A stretch of DNA of 64,000 nucleotides from Blepharisma stoltei (taxonomy: Eukaryota; Ciliophora; Heterotrichea; Heterotrichida; Blepharismidae), in the NCBI GenBank assembly GCA_914767885.1, contig CAJZBQ010000001.1, forward strand, positions 620,001-684,000, read 5' to 3'. How positions within the stretch are numbered: position 1 is the first letter of the stretch; each line of letters begins with the position of its first letter. The position numbers and the translations under genes were made by a program. Of the stretch, positions 11,240 through 22,300 are shown in pieces. The notes beneath the pieces were generated by a model. It had not been told where the DNA came from, made no database searches, and saw only the letters and a program-made list of their open reading frames with translations.

Positions 11240-11607
11240 TTATAAAATTTTTTTATTTAAAAAATCCCAGTTAAAAAAAGGAAAAAATTAATTTAATTAT
11301 TAAAGTTTAAGTTTTATAATGAAAGCTATTTAAAATTGAATTAACTAAATATTTCATTATAATATTATCACTTATATATGAATATTTTTATATATATAAA
11401 CTGTTGCTCGCTTATGAAGGGTCGGGATTTTCCAATCGTTTTGCTCACTCATAGGAAGAGAGTTAATAAACAGATTCTATATTTAGCCTAATAAATTATG
11501 CCATTGCTACAATTCATAAAGCTCCTAAAATATTGCTATTAATTTAGCACAATCAAATTAATTATTTCTCCTAATTATAAATAAATATTTTCTTTTCATA
11601 TTATGTT
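11240..11607. other. Intergenic AT-rich stretch with a possible TIR end
   Basis: No gene. Around 11404-11482 is a short GC-richer patch with CTCGCTTATGAAGGG and TTTTGCTCACTCATAGG, followed by GAGAGTTA. It resembles the TIR core with GAGCGAACAAA seen at 55747, so it may be one end of a decayed TIR element whose other end lies near 10720 (TACTCCCATC). This is not certain. Confidence 0.35.
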
Positions 11608-12717
11608 TTACGCAGCTGGCTCAAATAAATTCAAAAAGTCTCCATCTAAAGATGACTGAAAAGCAGCTTTCACAGCTTTATAAGATGGAGGCCTTTGCTT
11701 TCCAGATTTAGCTTCAATTACATGTGCACTAAAAATCCTCCTATTATACTTCTCATCCCTATTCAAAATAATAGGCACATCATAAAGCTTATCTGTAAGT
11801 GGCTTTTTTATTATATCATTTCCCATAGGAGGCTGTACTTTTTCTTGCGCTGCAATAATCCTCATTCTTCTAGTCTTTTCATTCTGAGTCTTCGGTCTTG
11901 TTACACCTTCATCTCATGCGTGTTCAAATGCTGGGGATCCAGCATTTTTTCTGTCAGAATATAGTGTGTAGGCACATTTATAGATAGCTAAAGCTATTAA
12001 TTTACCTTCTAAAATGGTATGACCCAGAAAGGCTTTAAGTCTAAATAGAAATCTCAAAGCCAAAAATTCTTAATTTATACAAATACCTAAAATCATATAT
12101 TATCTGAAAAATTAAAATAGTCCCACATCCTAATGCATTCTAGGGCTATATTGCAATTCACTATTTTCTTGCTGCTCTGCTGGGTGCTTATATGACCAAG
12201 TTTTCTCAAACATTTCTTTCGTTGCCAATTCATTAGGAGGTGTGCAGCTTGATGGAGGAAGATAAAGGCCAGTTGCTTTTGGAGGAGTTTTATGCCTTGA
12301 AGGTGGGCGATGTCTTGCCATTTCATTGATTTTTGTTACCTCTGACGCTCGATAGCCAATAGTTACTGGCCTTTTAAAATCTTCTGTAGGTTTTAAAGCA
12401 CTAGTTTTTGGATTTTCCTGCATCATTGTAAGCAATTTCACTGGAGCTCTTGATATTGAAGAATTTCAACCTGAGCCCCGGATAGAAACCTTATTACTTT
12501 TTGGATGGCTTGGAGAGTTCATAGAATTTACTTCAAATTTGTGAGAACTCACGGGAAGCTTTTTTTGGTAATAAAAATTCCGTTCTGGAAAGCCAGGTGC
12601 TGTCCCACCTCTTTTAGCTTCTTCTCTACATTATTTTTACAATGGACTAAATGGCCAAATAGAGTAGCCTAGTGAAGAGCCTTCTTTTTGCTTCCTTTGG
12701 TTTCCTGTTGAATACAT
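11608..12717 (-). CDS. Hypothetical basic Pro-rich protein, one intron and one IES
   Basis: A start at 12717, a 15-nt intron (12626-12640) and removal of the IES at 11981-12130 give 314 aa with no stop. The product is basic and Pro/Lys-rich with short tyrosine/arginine motifs (RPPSRHKTPPKATGLYLPP, IILNRDEKYNRRIFSAHVIE). No known domain. Its style (short conserved-looking segments, no coiled coil) is like ciliary microtubule-associated proteins, but that is only an impression. The junction reads SPRMHYKCAYTLYSD. A TGA near the middle is Trp. Its ATG is 25 bp from the divergent ATG at 12743. Confidence 0.7.
11981..12130. other. TA-bounded IES, 150 bp
   Basis: AT-rich segment with several stops, bounded by TA at 11981 and 12131. 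The ends are weakly inverted (TAGATAGCTAAAGCTATTAA against TAGGATGTGGGACTATTTTA). Removal keeps the frame of the host gene. Confidence 0.7.
12626..12640 (-). other. 15-nt intron
   Basis: Reads GTAAAAATAATGTAG on the minus strand and carries in-frame TAA stops. Splicing gives SIWPFSPLEEAKRGG. Confidence 0.88.
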
Positions 12718-12742
12718 AAAATTAAATTTTATTAAAATATTT
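12718..12742. promoter_or_regulatory. 25-bp bidirectional gene spacer
   Basis: All sequence between two divergent ATG codons, purely A and T. Both genes must start transcription inside this spacer or inside each other. Confidence 0.6.
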
Positions 12743-14539
12743 ATGTCTCAGTTCGCCACTGAAAATTTTCTTATTCCCCCTTTTAAATAGGAACAAAATA
12801 TAGGTAAAATTTCCATTTTTTGGGTACTCAGCACCCTCTTTTAAATTGGAGCAATTTTTTTTTCAATAGGAAATTTTTTATAGCTGAAAATACTAATATT
12901 TATAAGCCTAATTTAATGAATAGTGTAATTAGAATGTTTATTTATATATTTTTCACACTGAATCGATTAATTTTTGAATTAATTCTTTATAAAATAAATT
13001 AAAATTCAAACTATTGTTCTCAATTTATATTTTTTTCAATTTTACAAATTTTAAATAGATGTGATTGCTTTAAAAAGAGTTAACCACCTTTAAATTGGAG
13101 TAGGATTTTTGTTCCAAATGAAAGGGGGGAGTTAAAAAAATCGCTGACCTTCAATCAGAAATAAAAATAAAGGAAGCACAGATATATGATCAGCTGAAAA
13201 ATCAAAGAAAATTAGAAATTGACTTAGAAGCAATGAAAAAAAGATATAAAGAAAAAGAATATGAAAATCGACGAATTCTAGAAGATAATCATAGGCTTAC
13301 TTAAATTACTTATGAGAAGTCCCCTACAAGCTCGCAGGCCATTACTTACCTTCACATAGCGTTCCATCGCTTGCATTGCCAGTCCGACACGGCGTTCCAC
13401 TGTGCTGCTCCTCACTGATAAGGGCTTACACTTGCTACTCGAGAGTCAGAGACCATCCCTTACGCAAAAGGAGTTTTCTTCAGGAAATTCGAAAAAATAA
13501 TTTTTTCGTCAGGTTGCCGACCGAGATGGAGCCCAGAGTTCAGGATATCTAGTATCGCGCTAGGGTTTTGTCCAATTGGCCAAGAGATATCTCCCAGTCT
13601 TACTGGACTTCACCTTTCCAACGCCAGCTAACCATCTCCCCATGGGGTAAAACCTTAACCTGGATGCTAGTATGCAATCAGCTCAGCCTGACATTGCGTG
13701 CCACAAAGCTAAGTAAAACCCGATTATATACTCATTTCAAATTAGCCTAAAGCTACAGACGTCAAAAAGGGAGCTTGACTAATTGCACCATTTTAATATA
13801 CATAATTAATCATAGGCTAAGGGCGAGATTTAAAGAAATAGGCACTTTTAATTTTGGAGAAAATAATGAAATTAATGCAGAAATGATGGAGAAAGAAATA
13901 ATTAGAAGGAATGAAGAAATCAAGCGGCTTCAAGATCAATTGAAATCACAAGAAAAGGACTTTAAAACGAAGCTTGATGGTGAAACAAGAAGGCTTTCAA
14001 AATTAGTAGCAGAAGGTGATAGAAAACTAATCGAGCTTAAAAAATTCATTAAAAATTCAACAGAACCTAAAGAAGAGAATAATGTTGACCCTCAATTTCT
14101 AACAATGCTTTCAGAGCTAAAAGAAGAAAATAAATTTTTGAAGCAAGAATTAGCTCAAAAGACTATAGATCCTTGCATGGAAGACAGAATTAAAGAGCTT
14201 GAAGAAATGCAAGCTGTAATAATTCAAGAGAACAATAGAATGAAAGAAGAATTACAAAGCTCTTTAAAAGATAAAGGAAGTGGAGCTTATACAATTAGCA
14301 GAGAAATTAATAGGATATCCAAAGATGTCCACAGTCTGTTTGAAATTTTGAATGCGTTTATTTCTGGAAAAGAAATCCCAATTAGGTTACTATTAACAGT
14401 TCAAGAACCTGATATTCCTTCTTTATATCAAATGGATAGAGATTTCCAAACAATTAGGAATGATCTCAACGAAATAAGAACAATGATCGCGGATTATCAT
14501 GCGGAACAGACTGGAAACAATATGTGCAATACTCAATAG
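12743..14539 (+). CDS. Coiled-coil protein, split by a MITE and a SINE-like element
   Basis: Exon 1 is 12743-12771. After removal of the IES 12772-13132 and of the SINE-like element S2 with one target copy (521 bp), the product is 304 aa. It starts MSQFATENFLKKIADLQSEI and is mostly heptad coiled coil to about residue 230 (for example EMMEKEIIRRNEEIKRLQDQ). A less coiled C-terminal part (VHSLFEILNAFISGKEIPIR ...) follows. The function is unknown; a centrosomal or basal-body role would fit such a protein but is not shown. Both junctions are exact: FLKKIAD and LEDNHRLRARFKE. Confidence 0.85.
12772..13132. mobile_element. IES, MITE family C
   Basis: Bounded by TA at 12772 and 13133. The TIR core is TTTAAATTGGAACA. 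The left end holds two spaced direct copies of the core (12780 and 12838), with GTAAAATTTCCATTTTTTGG between them. The right end holds the core in both orientations (13085-13130), a foldback. It shares about 100 bp at each end with the element at 60642 in reverse orientation. Confidence 0.93.
13298..13806 (-). mobile_element. SINE-like element S2 in an exon
   Basis: A 509-bp GC-richer insert flanked by the exact 12-bp direct repeat TAATCATAGGCT (13286-13297 and 13807-13818). Read on the minus strand it starts near TATGTATATTAAAATGGTGC and ends in a tail AAGTAATTTAAGTAA. It is homologous to the element at 41903-42469, including an AT hairpin block and a CCTAGCG / CCATCT stretch. Removing it with one repeat restores the coiled-coil frame. 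Confidence 0.88.
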
Positions 14540-14764
14540 TGTTTCTCTTCCATTTATTTAATCGATTTATTTAATGTTTTTAATTTACGTAGTAATATTT
14601 GGTTTCCTCTGATATCAGCCAAATTTTAAGAAAAAGAAAATCTATTGAGGATAAGTAGAAAGTATACTTATGCAGATAACTATAAAATATAATAAAATTT
14701 TTAGGATAAAAATATATTAAATTCACAATTATCTGATATAAGATAGAAAAGCACTCTTATGAGA

Positions 14765-14838
14765 GCTCCCGTAGCTCAGTTGGTTAGAGCATTGGTCTTA
14801 TGAGCCAAAGGTCGCGAGTTCGAGCCTCGCTGGGAGCA
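14765..14838 (+). tRNA. tRNA-Ile (anticodon UAU)
   Basis: A complete cloverleaf of 74 nt: acceptor GCTCCCG pairs with TGGGAGC (last pair G-U), then a D arm AGCTCAGTTGGTTAGAGC. The anticodon stem TTGGT/GCCAA encloses loop CTTATGA (anticodon TAT), and a T arm GCGAG-TTCGAGC-CTCGC follows. The discriminator is A and no CCA is encoded. A T-run right after the gene is the Pol III terminator. There is no intron. Confidence 0.95.
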
Positions 14839-15132
14839 TTTTTTATATCACTATAACCTTTTTTAAAACATTTCTTAATTAAATCTCCCCTACATCTCGA
14901 AAAAAAAAATTTGCTCGCTAAGGATTTTACAATTAATTTTATTTCAAAATTTGGCAATTATCAAAAATGATTTTAATTTGTGGAGTTTATTTTTTAAAAT
15001 GCAAGCAGAATTTATCATTTATATATTGAAATATTTTTATAAAAAGTTTTATATTAAAACAATTTTGTTTGCTCCGGTTTTTACGAAATTAATGGTATTG
15101 TTCGTTAATGGAGGGGAGGAGTAAGTAGATTA
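14839..15132. other. Intergenic, possible TIR element at 14876-15121
   Basis: AT-rich, no gene. The ends are suggestive: TTAAATCTCCCCTACATC with TTTGCTCGCTAAGG inside on the left, and TGTTCGTTAATGGAGGGG followed by AGGAGTA on the right. They look like an inverted pair related to the GAGCGAACAAA TIR type. It lies just past the stop of the next gene, so excision cannot be tested by a reading frame. Confidence 0.45.
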
Positions 15133-16625
15133 TTAATTCTCCGCTCTTGAAACAGTAGAAGAACCATCCTCACATGAGTCTTTATGTCTATACAGCATAT
15201 TATACAAATCTTTCATTGTCCAAGTGCATCTATCCCCTAGCATAAAAGATAAAAGGATTATGCATGTAAAAATTTTGCTCAATAATTTTCTCTCCTGGTC
15301 TTATTTATGAGGTTCAATTTTTCCTGAGAATCCTTATCTAACAGCATAGGTAAGCAGCTGCGAGGGTACACATCCTCACAATCTTGCTTAAGAGTTGGAA
15401 AGTTAGGTATCATGCTCAGCACTCTTTGAAAGAAGATTTTAAGTGAAACACGCGCAAGAGCTAAGCTCAGAGAGATAGAAACCCGCTAAGTAGGAGATGC
15501 GGACTAGCGTTGGCTGTGGCAAAATTTGATGGTCCCACCCATTCTTGTCAGAATAGCCTGTGATACCATTATTTCTAGCCTCAAGTACTTTTGATGTGCT
15601 CTGTTAGGCGCTTTAAGTACTTAATATAATCCTAATCGTAGATTATTCTATCCCCTAGCTCAGTCTCAAATGTATATTGAATCTTAGCAGGCGCTTCTCC
15701 GTTCTCATACATTTCTAGTGCTTTTTCCTTTATATGATCCGGAATAAACCTATTTTTCGCAGTTTTTCTGATTTCTTCACGTGTCAATAACTCATGAGTG
15801 TGTTGAAGTTTTCTCGTTGTAATCATTCACTGATTTAATTTTTTCCTCAAAATTATGTGGCATTTGCACATTTTCTTGATACTTTTTCTATTTCTTCTCT
15901 TATCTTGGTCAGTCACTTTCCTCATCCGAACCTTCCCTCTGGCGGAGCATGCGTATTCTTGATATGCATCTTTTTTGCTGTTTCCTTTGCAAATGTTAAA
16001 TCCGCACTTTAAAGCGTATTTATTGAATTCTTCAGCTGCATCTTCTAAGGAATCAAATAATTTGCCAACTGCAATGCATTCACTGTCAATGGAGGGATCA
16101 AATTCTGTTTCTTCCTTAAATAAAGGAGGGAGATCTTTTTTAAGCATATAGATTTGTGGCTGTATATCTTCTTTTATCTCTTTAAAAGACGACACTAAAT
16201 GGTTAGTTTGAGGTGTCGAAATTTTAAGTTCGTCTTCAGGCTTTATAATTGGGGTTAATTCTGCAGAAGCTATATTAAATTCAGTAGCAATTTTATTAAT
16301 TCTTTGAAAAATAATTTTTATTAAAATTAAAATAGTTTTATTATATTTAAATTTTTTTTAAAAAATTGGTATAAAGAGCAAGAGCTTTTGAGGCTTCTGA
16401 AACGTGCTTGCAAATTTTGTCATGTTCGGATTTTGAAAGATCTAGATAGGGTTTACCTGATCTTAATGTTGTCGAATCAGCAGGCTCGCGAAGGATAGCA
16501 ATCAAGTTATTAACGTTATCTATGATACTGTTTAAAGCTTGAGCTGCTGTCATGTCATAAGAAGGGCATTGGGAATATGTTTCCATGCCACTCCACTTTA
16601 CTGGGGAATGTGCATACCAGTTCAT
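15133..16625 (-). CDS. FAR1-type (WRKY-GCM1) zinc-finger protein, split by S3 and probably by a short IES
   Basis: The core (15660-16195) shows FAR1 DNA-binding features: FDSLEDAAEEFNKYALKCGF, a conserved Cys, then CSARGK, CKCHIILRKK and the closing HTH pair after a TGA-coded Trp. FAR1 domains occur in plants and in MULE transposases; no transposase domain follows here. Removing S3 with one target copy gives TELGDRCTWTMKDLYNML and a natural stop at 15133. Upstream the frame has no ATG until 16347. A TA-bounded 88-bp segment (16271-16358) would join it to an open frame starting MNWYAHSPVKWSG at 16625, giving 328 aa. That N-terminal join is plausible, not certain; otherwise 16347-16625 is a separate 92-aa gene. 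Confidence 0.62.
15242..15646. mobile_element. SINE-like element S3 in an exon
   Basis: A 405-bp insert between exact 13-bp direct repeats TCTATCCCCTAGC (15229-15241 and 15647-15659). GC-richer than its surroundings. The orientation is uncertain: the left end has ATAAAAGATAAAAGGATTAT, the right end a short-repeat-like TTAAGTACTTAATATAATCC. Removal with one repeat restores the host frame. Confidence 0.85.
16271..16358. other. Candidate short IES, 88 bp
   Basis: Extremely AT-rich, bounded by TA, with stops in frame. The ends are loosely inverted (TATATTAAATTCAG and TAAAAAAAATTTAAATATAA). Its removal would fuse YTNFL to ASAELTPII. Confidence 0.45.
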
Positions 16626-16704
16626 TTAAGATACTAACTTGTAACTATTTTAATTTATTACAGAATTTCTAAAAGAAAATTCTGTTTTTAGGATAACGCA
16701 ACAA

Positions 16705-17496
16705 TTATTTCTTCATTCTTCCTCTTTGGATTATATCTTCTTGAAGGTCAGCAAATCTTTGTTTATTGATGCTATCTAGAATTTTTTTCTTTTCATGAAA
16801 CTCAGCAATTTTCTTTTTCTGAATTTCCATATATATTTTTCTTTTTTCTTCTTCTTTTCTTATTCATGCAGCTTGCTCCTCTTGCTCAATCTTCGCTTGT
16901 TCATACTTTTGTTTCACAACTTCTTTATATTTCTCTAATTTATTTTTTTGTGCTTTGTGCTGTTTAAGCCTTTTCAACTCAGAGAGCTCATTCTCTATTT
17001 TTTTCATTTCTTCATTATCTTTGATTTTTTGTAATTTTTCTAACTTTTTCTTAGCTTTTTCTTCTTTATAAATTTCAATTTTTTCAAGAGTTATAAGCTT
17101 ATTTTTATCAGGGAGGGAGCTGCGTCTTAGAGACGAAGATGTTTGAGAAAATCTAGAAGAATTCCCTTTAAACCTGACTGTAAAATCTTTTGGCTGATTA
17201 TTAATTGATGGGAGTGTGCAATTCATATGATCAATATTTATATCTTCCAAAAGATGATTTAAAGGATGCTTTGGTAGGGAGACCATTGGCTCTTGCATAT
17301 CTTCGATTGAAGAATAATGAGAACAAGGAATTTTCAATGTGCAAATTATGCAACGACCTTGCTGAGGAAGTGAGTTTTGATAATTCCCCACAGCATATTT
17401 GAACTCTTTTCTAGTGAGATCTTCTAAAGCAGTTTTTAATTCTAATTTCTTTTGTTTAAGAGCATCAATAAGTACTTTGTCCATCTCAACCGACAT
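16705..17496 (-). CDS. Charged coiled-coil protein, unknown function
   Basis: 263 aa from MSVEMDKVLIDALKQKKLEL to a TAA at 16705; a TGA at about 16864 is Trp and the frame continues WIRKEEEKRKIYMEIQKK. A short motif CIICTLKIPCSHY near residue 50 could be part of a metal site. From residue about 140 the protein is a Lys/Glu-rich single helix. There is no known domain. Such proteins are common in ciliate cytoskeletons. No IES. Confidence 0.7.
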
Positions 17497-17734
17497 GGGT
17501 AGAATCTATTATGCTTTTAAAAATATTAATATTTCATAGTTATCAACTACTCCTTATTCATTTTTAGAATACTCTCGCCAACTTTTTCTATCGAATTTTT
17601 AAGACCTTATATTTTTTTGCTAATGGCTGATTTTTTCTTCCAGGAAACTTTGCTCTTTTTCTCTCAAACTAAATTTTAAATAACTAATGCGATAACTTGG
17701 AAAATAGTCTCAAAACGCCTTTCAATGTATAAAT

Positions 17735-18873
17735 ATGCATGATATTAGGATAGGAGGAAGATATCGAATTGGTAAAAAAATTGGAAGTGGATCATTTGGG
17801 GAAATTTTCTTGGGAATTGAAATTCAAACAAATGAAGAAGTTGCGATCAAACTAGAAAACATTAACACAAGGCACCCTCAATTGATTTATGAAAGCAAGC
17901 TTATAAAGCTCTTACAAGGAGGTCCTGGATTGCCAGGTGTTTTATGGTATGGAGTTGAAGGGAATTTTAATGTAATGGTGATGGATCTTCTAGGTCCTAG
18001 TTTAGAAGATCTTTTTAGCCTTTGCAGCAGAAGATTTAGCTTAAAAACAGTTCTTATGTTAGCGGATCAATTGATTTGTCGTGTGGAGTATGTTCATTCA
18101 AAAAGCTTTATCCACAGAGATATAAAGCCTGATAATTTTCTAATTGGGCTTGGAAAAAGAAGCAGCATTGTTCATATCATTGATTTTGGTCTAGCTAAAA
18201 AGTACAGAGACTTTAAGACACTTAAGCATATCCCTTATGTTGAAGGCAAAAGTTTAACAGGCACTGCAAGATATGCATCAATTAATGCTCATGTAGGAAT
18301 CGAGCAAAGTAGAAGAGACGATTTAGAAGCAATTGGATACGTTCTAATGTATTTCCTCAGAGGCTCATTGCCATGACAAGGAATTTCAGCTCACGGTAAA
18401 CAAGAAAAATACCAAAAAATAAAGGAATCAAAAATGAGCACTCCTGTGGATACATTATGTGAAGGGTATCCTAGAGGTAAAATATTTTATTTTTTTAAAA
18501 AATAAATATTTAATAAAAAAATAAAAAATAAATAAAAAAACCTAGAGAGTTCTCAATTTACATTAATTATTGCAGAAATTTGCAATTTGAAGACGCTCCT
18601 GATTATGCCTATTTGAGAAGGCTATTTCGGGATTTATTTTTACAAGAAGGATATGAATACGATTATATGTTTGATTGGAATGCAATTAACGCTGTGCAAA
18701 AAACTCCGAGAAGAACACCGCAAAATGAAGAAACAAAGCATAATCTTGTCAATAATAGAGCACAGACATTCGGAAAAGCTGAGCTTGATAAGCATGAGCA
18801 AAAGCCAATAGATAGATCAAAAACTGCAGATAACAAAGCACAAGAAAAAAAGAAAACTAAATGTGCTATATAG
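17735..18873 (+). CDS. Casein kinase 1 family Ser/Thr kinase, one short IES
   Basis: 355 aa after removing 18472-18542. The kinase domain starts at residue 9: glycine loop [12 protein letters not shown], catalytic Lys in [20 protein letters not shown] catalytic loop (residues about 128-140), DFG in [12 protein letters not shown], and the CK1-specific [12 protein letters not shown] in place of APE. The C-lobe matches CK1 ([19 protein letters not shown]). A 60-residue basic tail ends KKTKCAI, a possible CaaX-like end. A TGA in LPWQGI is Trp. The join is [18 protein letters not shown], as expected for CK1. Confidence 0.94.
18472..18542. other. Short AT-only IES in CK1
   Basis: 71 bp, almost purely A/T after the first bases, flanked by the direct repeat CCTAGAG. 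Removal leaves one copy and restores CK1. Confidence 0.88.
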
Positions 18874-19085
18874 CTCAGGGGCTCTTTGGATCGCCCTGCA
18901 TATAAAATGGCCCTGTCAAGACTCGGACAATATAAGCTGCTAAGAAACTCCTCCAGTTGGAAAGTGACATTTATGCTTTTACTTGCCAACTATTGGAGTT
19001 GGCTTGATAATTGATATTGCCCGAGCTAAATCCACCAGCTTAACAGGCCTTTTTTATAGCCAGGGAAATCCATAAAATACCCTGG
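18874..19085 (+). repeat. Possible SINE-like element S8 after CK1
   Basis: A GC-richer block downstream of the CK1 stop. It contains CATATAAAATGGCCCTGTCA, like the 5' motif of the other SINE-like elements. The short repeat GCTATAT occurs at its left edge (inside the last CK1 codons, 18862) and at its right edge (19069). No tail or long target duplication is evident, so this stays tentative. Confidence 0.4.
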
Positions 19086-19399
19086 GCTATATTTTAATAA
19101 ATTATTATAAATAGTTACTAATATATAACGACAAATTTCTTATGAATTGTTAAATTTATATTAAATGAGAAATTTATTACCCTAAAGTACTTTAAAAATA
19201 CTTCCTGACAGCTCAATTCTGCTATTCTAATATTATGAATATTATACAATATAAATAAATAGATTAAATCAGAAATGATTTTATAAATATTGATGCAAAC
19301 TTTGGCAAACTTAAGAATTATGAAGCACAATAAGAAATTCTTATAAATCAGCAATTCTTCTGTCATATTAATTATTAAAACATCAATAAAATCAATTTT

Positions 19400-22300
19400 T
19401 TAATCAATTTTTTCTTTTATCGAACTCCTTCCTGTCAAAATTTTAATGATTTCTGGCGACCTCATAATATCAATCAATTCATAGTACATTTCTTCTTCCT
19501 TCAACAAATCTCCAGTCATTCTGCTAATATGGACTGCAGTGCACATATTAATTAGTGGCTCAGAGTTTGGTATATCAGTTAAGACAATATTTTGAGCACC
19601 TCCTGACAGTGCCATTCTAAGCAGCCTCCCCGCCACATAAACTACTGAAATATAAAACGTCAGCACAGAAAAATCAAAAGTGGCAGGAGAATAATACTCC
19701 GATATCGTAATAAATGACAATCCTGAATTTTTCCCATCCGCATCAATCATTTCCCAATAAGAAAATTCATTTGTTATAGGAATTAATGAAAGAACCAGCT
19801 GACTTGTATGATGCTCTTCTAATAATACTTCTGGGGTAATTTTCGTCCCAGTGCTTGGCAGTTTAAAAATTTGGCGCTTTAAATCAGGGTAAATAAAAGT
19901 TTGGTTATGGTTCAAACAAATCATACTATTCAGATAAGTAATTTCTTCTTTGTCAAGGCTTGTTTGTGTAGATGTATATGTTCTCTGCTGAGTTGTTGGA
20001 AAATCTCTTACAAAAGTATAGCTGAGCTGCATACTGATTTTTGTGTTTTTTGGTCCTAAGCCATCTACAAATGAATTGCAAAGCTGCAGCTTGCTTGGAG
20101 GTGCGATATCTCATATTGAATCTGATGTAGTCGGAATTGTAATTACTTGTGTGAGCTCTTTATCAGTGGCTTGAATTTCTTTTAAATCCTGCAAGCCCAT
20201 TTGGTTTCATTCTGTATCTGTAACATCATGAATATCAACTACTCTTGATGCTAAATATAATTTAAAATAATTATTGTCTTCAACTAAAATCCCAAACTCC
20301 AAGCCCATAGTTTTCACTTTATTCAGTTCTATAATGGGATTTAAAGAGCTAAACAAGATAAGTGGGGTTAAAATCACTATTAAAATCAAAAACAAGCCGC
20401 AGCCACCTATAGCAAATTTTGATAAAAAATCCATTTTTTCGCCTCGTGGATGTTCTGCATAGCGTTTTTGGATACATTGTGTAATGTATAGCTGGGCGTG
20501 GATTTCTTCGAATTTTATCCATTGGAATAAGTCTAGGGCTGTAGGGGTGAAGGCTCAATCAATAATGGTGCGGAGCTCAAACATGAATGGAAATCCACGG
20601 TATATTTGGAATAAGATTTTACTTGGTCTTGATGTGCTTCTCATTAGTGGAAATGACCCAGTTCTGAAGCTTGGCATTCCATATCGAATTTGCAAGGAAA
20701 CAGTAATAAAATAAATCATATATATAGTATTATAGTGAATTTTATATAATTTCTAATTATTATAAGTATGATTTATTGGAATTAAATAGTATAAAGTACA
20801 TAAAACCACTGCAATGCGTCATTTATTTGAAAATTGTTACACCTTTCTTTATCATATAGATCTGTACATGTAGGTTTCCCTATAAGAGATTGAGTTCCGT
20901 TAATAGGAAAATACCAAAAAACAAGTGCGTGAATTGTTAATAATAGCAAAATGTGGAGTGTCAGCTTTACTTTAAGTGGCCGATTCCATCGAGAAATCAT
21001 ATTAGATCGCTGCTCTTGGCCATCTACCATAGTTGCTTTATAAAGCGCTAGTTTAAGTGCTTGTGAAGTCCTTTCCAAATACAAATATCTTTCCAATAAT
21101 ATAAGTGTAACGTGAAAAATCAAAGCAACCACCATTCTTCCTTGAAATTGATTAGCCCTATATGAGATTTACTTAAATGCCTTTGAAATATTTGCATTGG
21201 TTCCGTCCATGTTTCCAAAAAAACATATAAGATAAAATAAAATGACAAGCTGGATTATGATGGTTGGGGTATAAAGGTCTTCGCCAGGCTTTTCTTCTTT
21301 ATTATGAGGCAAAAGTCTTTTGAAAAATCCTATAACTTCTTGAGACCTTGGAATTTGATTGATAATGGATAGTCTTGACATTATTCGTGGAGCTGAATCT
21401 TCTGCGATAATAAAAGAATCATCATCTTCGATAGAAAACCTAGACTTAGCAGTTTCAAGAGTTTCTAGGCCTATTTCAGTTTGGTTTCATAAGCCAACTC
21501 TTACTTCCCCTATAAGAGAGCAAAATTATTGGGAAATCACATTTTTGGAGGCATAAATTTTTAAATTAAACTTTTCATTTTGATTATCTGCAAATTTTAT
21601 TTATTAAAAATTATTTTTATACCATTTTAATATAAAATTCTTTATAGAATCTGGTTGATCTCAAGGAGAGGGAGTTAGTAAATAATATTCATGAATCAAA
21701 AGAAAAAGCATAACCATGGCATCTCATAAAATATAATTAAACAAATTTTCACTATAAGTATTTTTCGTCAAATTAAAGCCAGTTTTTAAAGTATCGTGAT
21801 AATTAGCTAGGATCCCATTCGCGAATATATAGTTTCATATATCTAGTTGCAAGCTGAATTTTATAAAAAAGACAGTTTCTGTATATAGCAGCATAAATCT
21901 GAAATATTTGGCAGGAGGTCTTGGATACTCCAGCATAGAATATAGGGCCTTCCTATAGATGGCGCGCAATACGCCATCACCGAGCCATGTCGGGAGAGGG
22001 TTCCACACGAGGAATGGTTCTACGTGTGTAACCCTCTTTTTGACCTGTGAGAAAACTACTTTCCACGAGCCAAAAAGAGGGTTCCACACGTAGAGCCATT
22101 CCTCGTGTGGAACCCTCTCCCGACATGGCCCGGTGATGGCGCATTGCGCGCCATCTATAGGAAGGCCCTATATCCAATTGTAAAAATTGGCAGGGCCACA
22201 GATTCCATGCTGGCATAAATTATATGGTTCACAAAGAAAAATAAATAAACTAGTGCTTGAGTATTGCTGGCCACAACATAGGCAGATAAAATAAAATAAT

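Noticed and set aside
13568-13750. 60-codon frame in S2
   Set aside because: Inside a repeat with target duplications, not conserved in the related S7 copy.
19118-19366. 82-codon minus-strand frame (MTEELLIYKNFLLCFIILKF)
   Set aside because: AT-rich composition with Ile/Phe/Asn only, no homology, lies between the S8 block and the PIEZO stop; typical of chance frames in such DNA.
21941-22170. Treating the palindrome as PIEZO coding sequence because the frame stays open
   Set aside because: The flanking conserved PIEZO motif is contiguous only without it, and a coding palindrome of this length is implausible.
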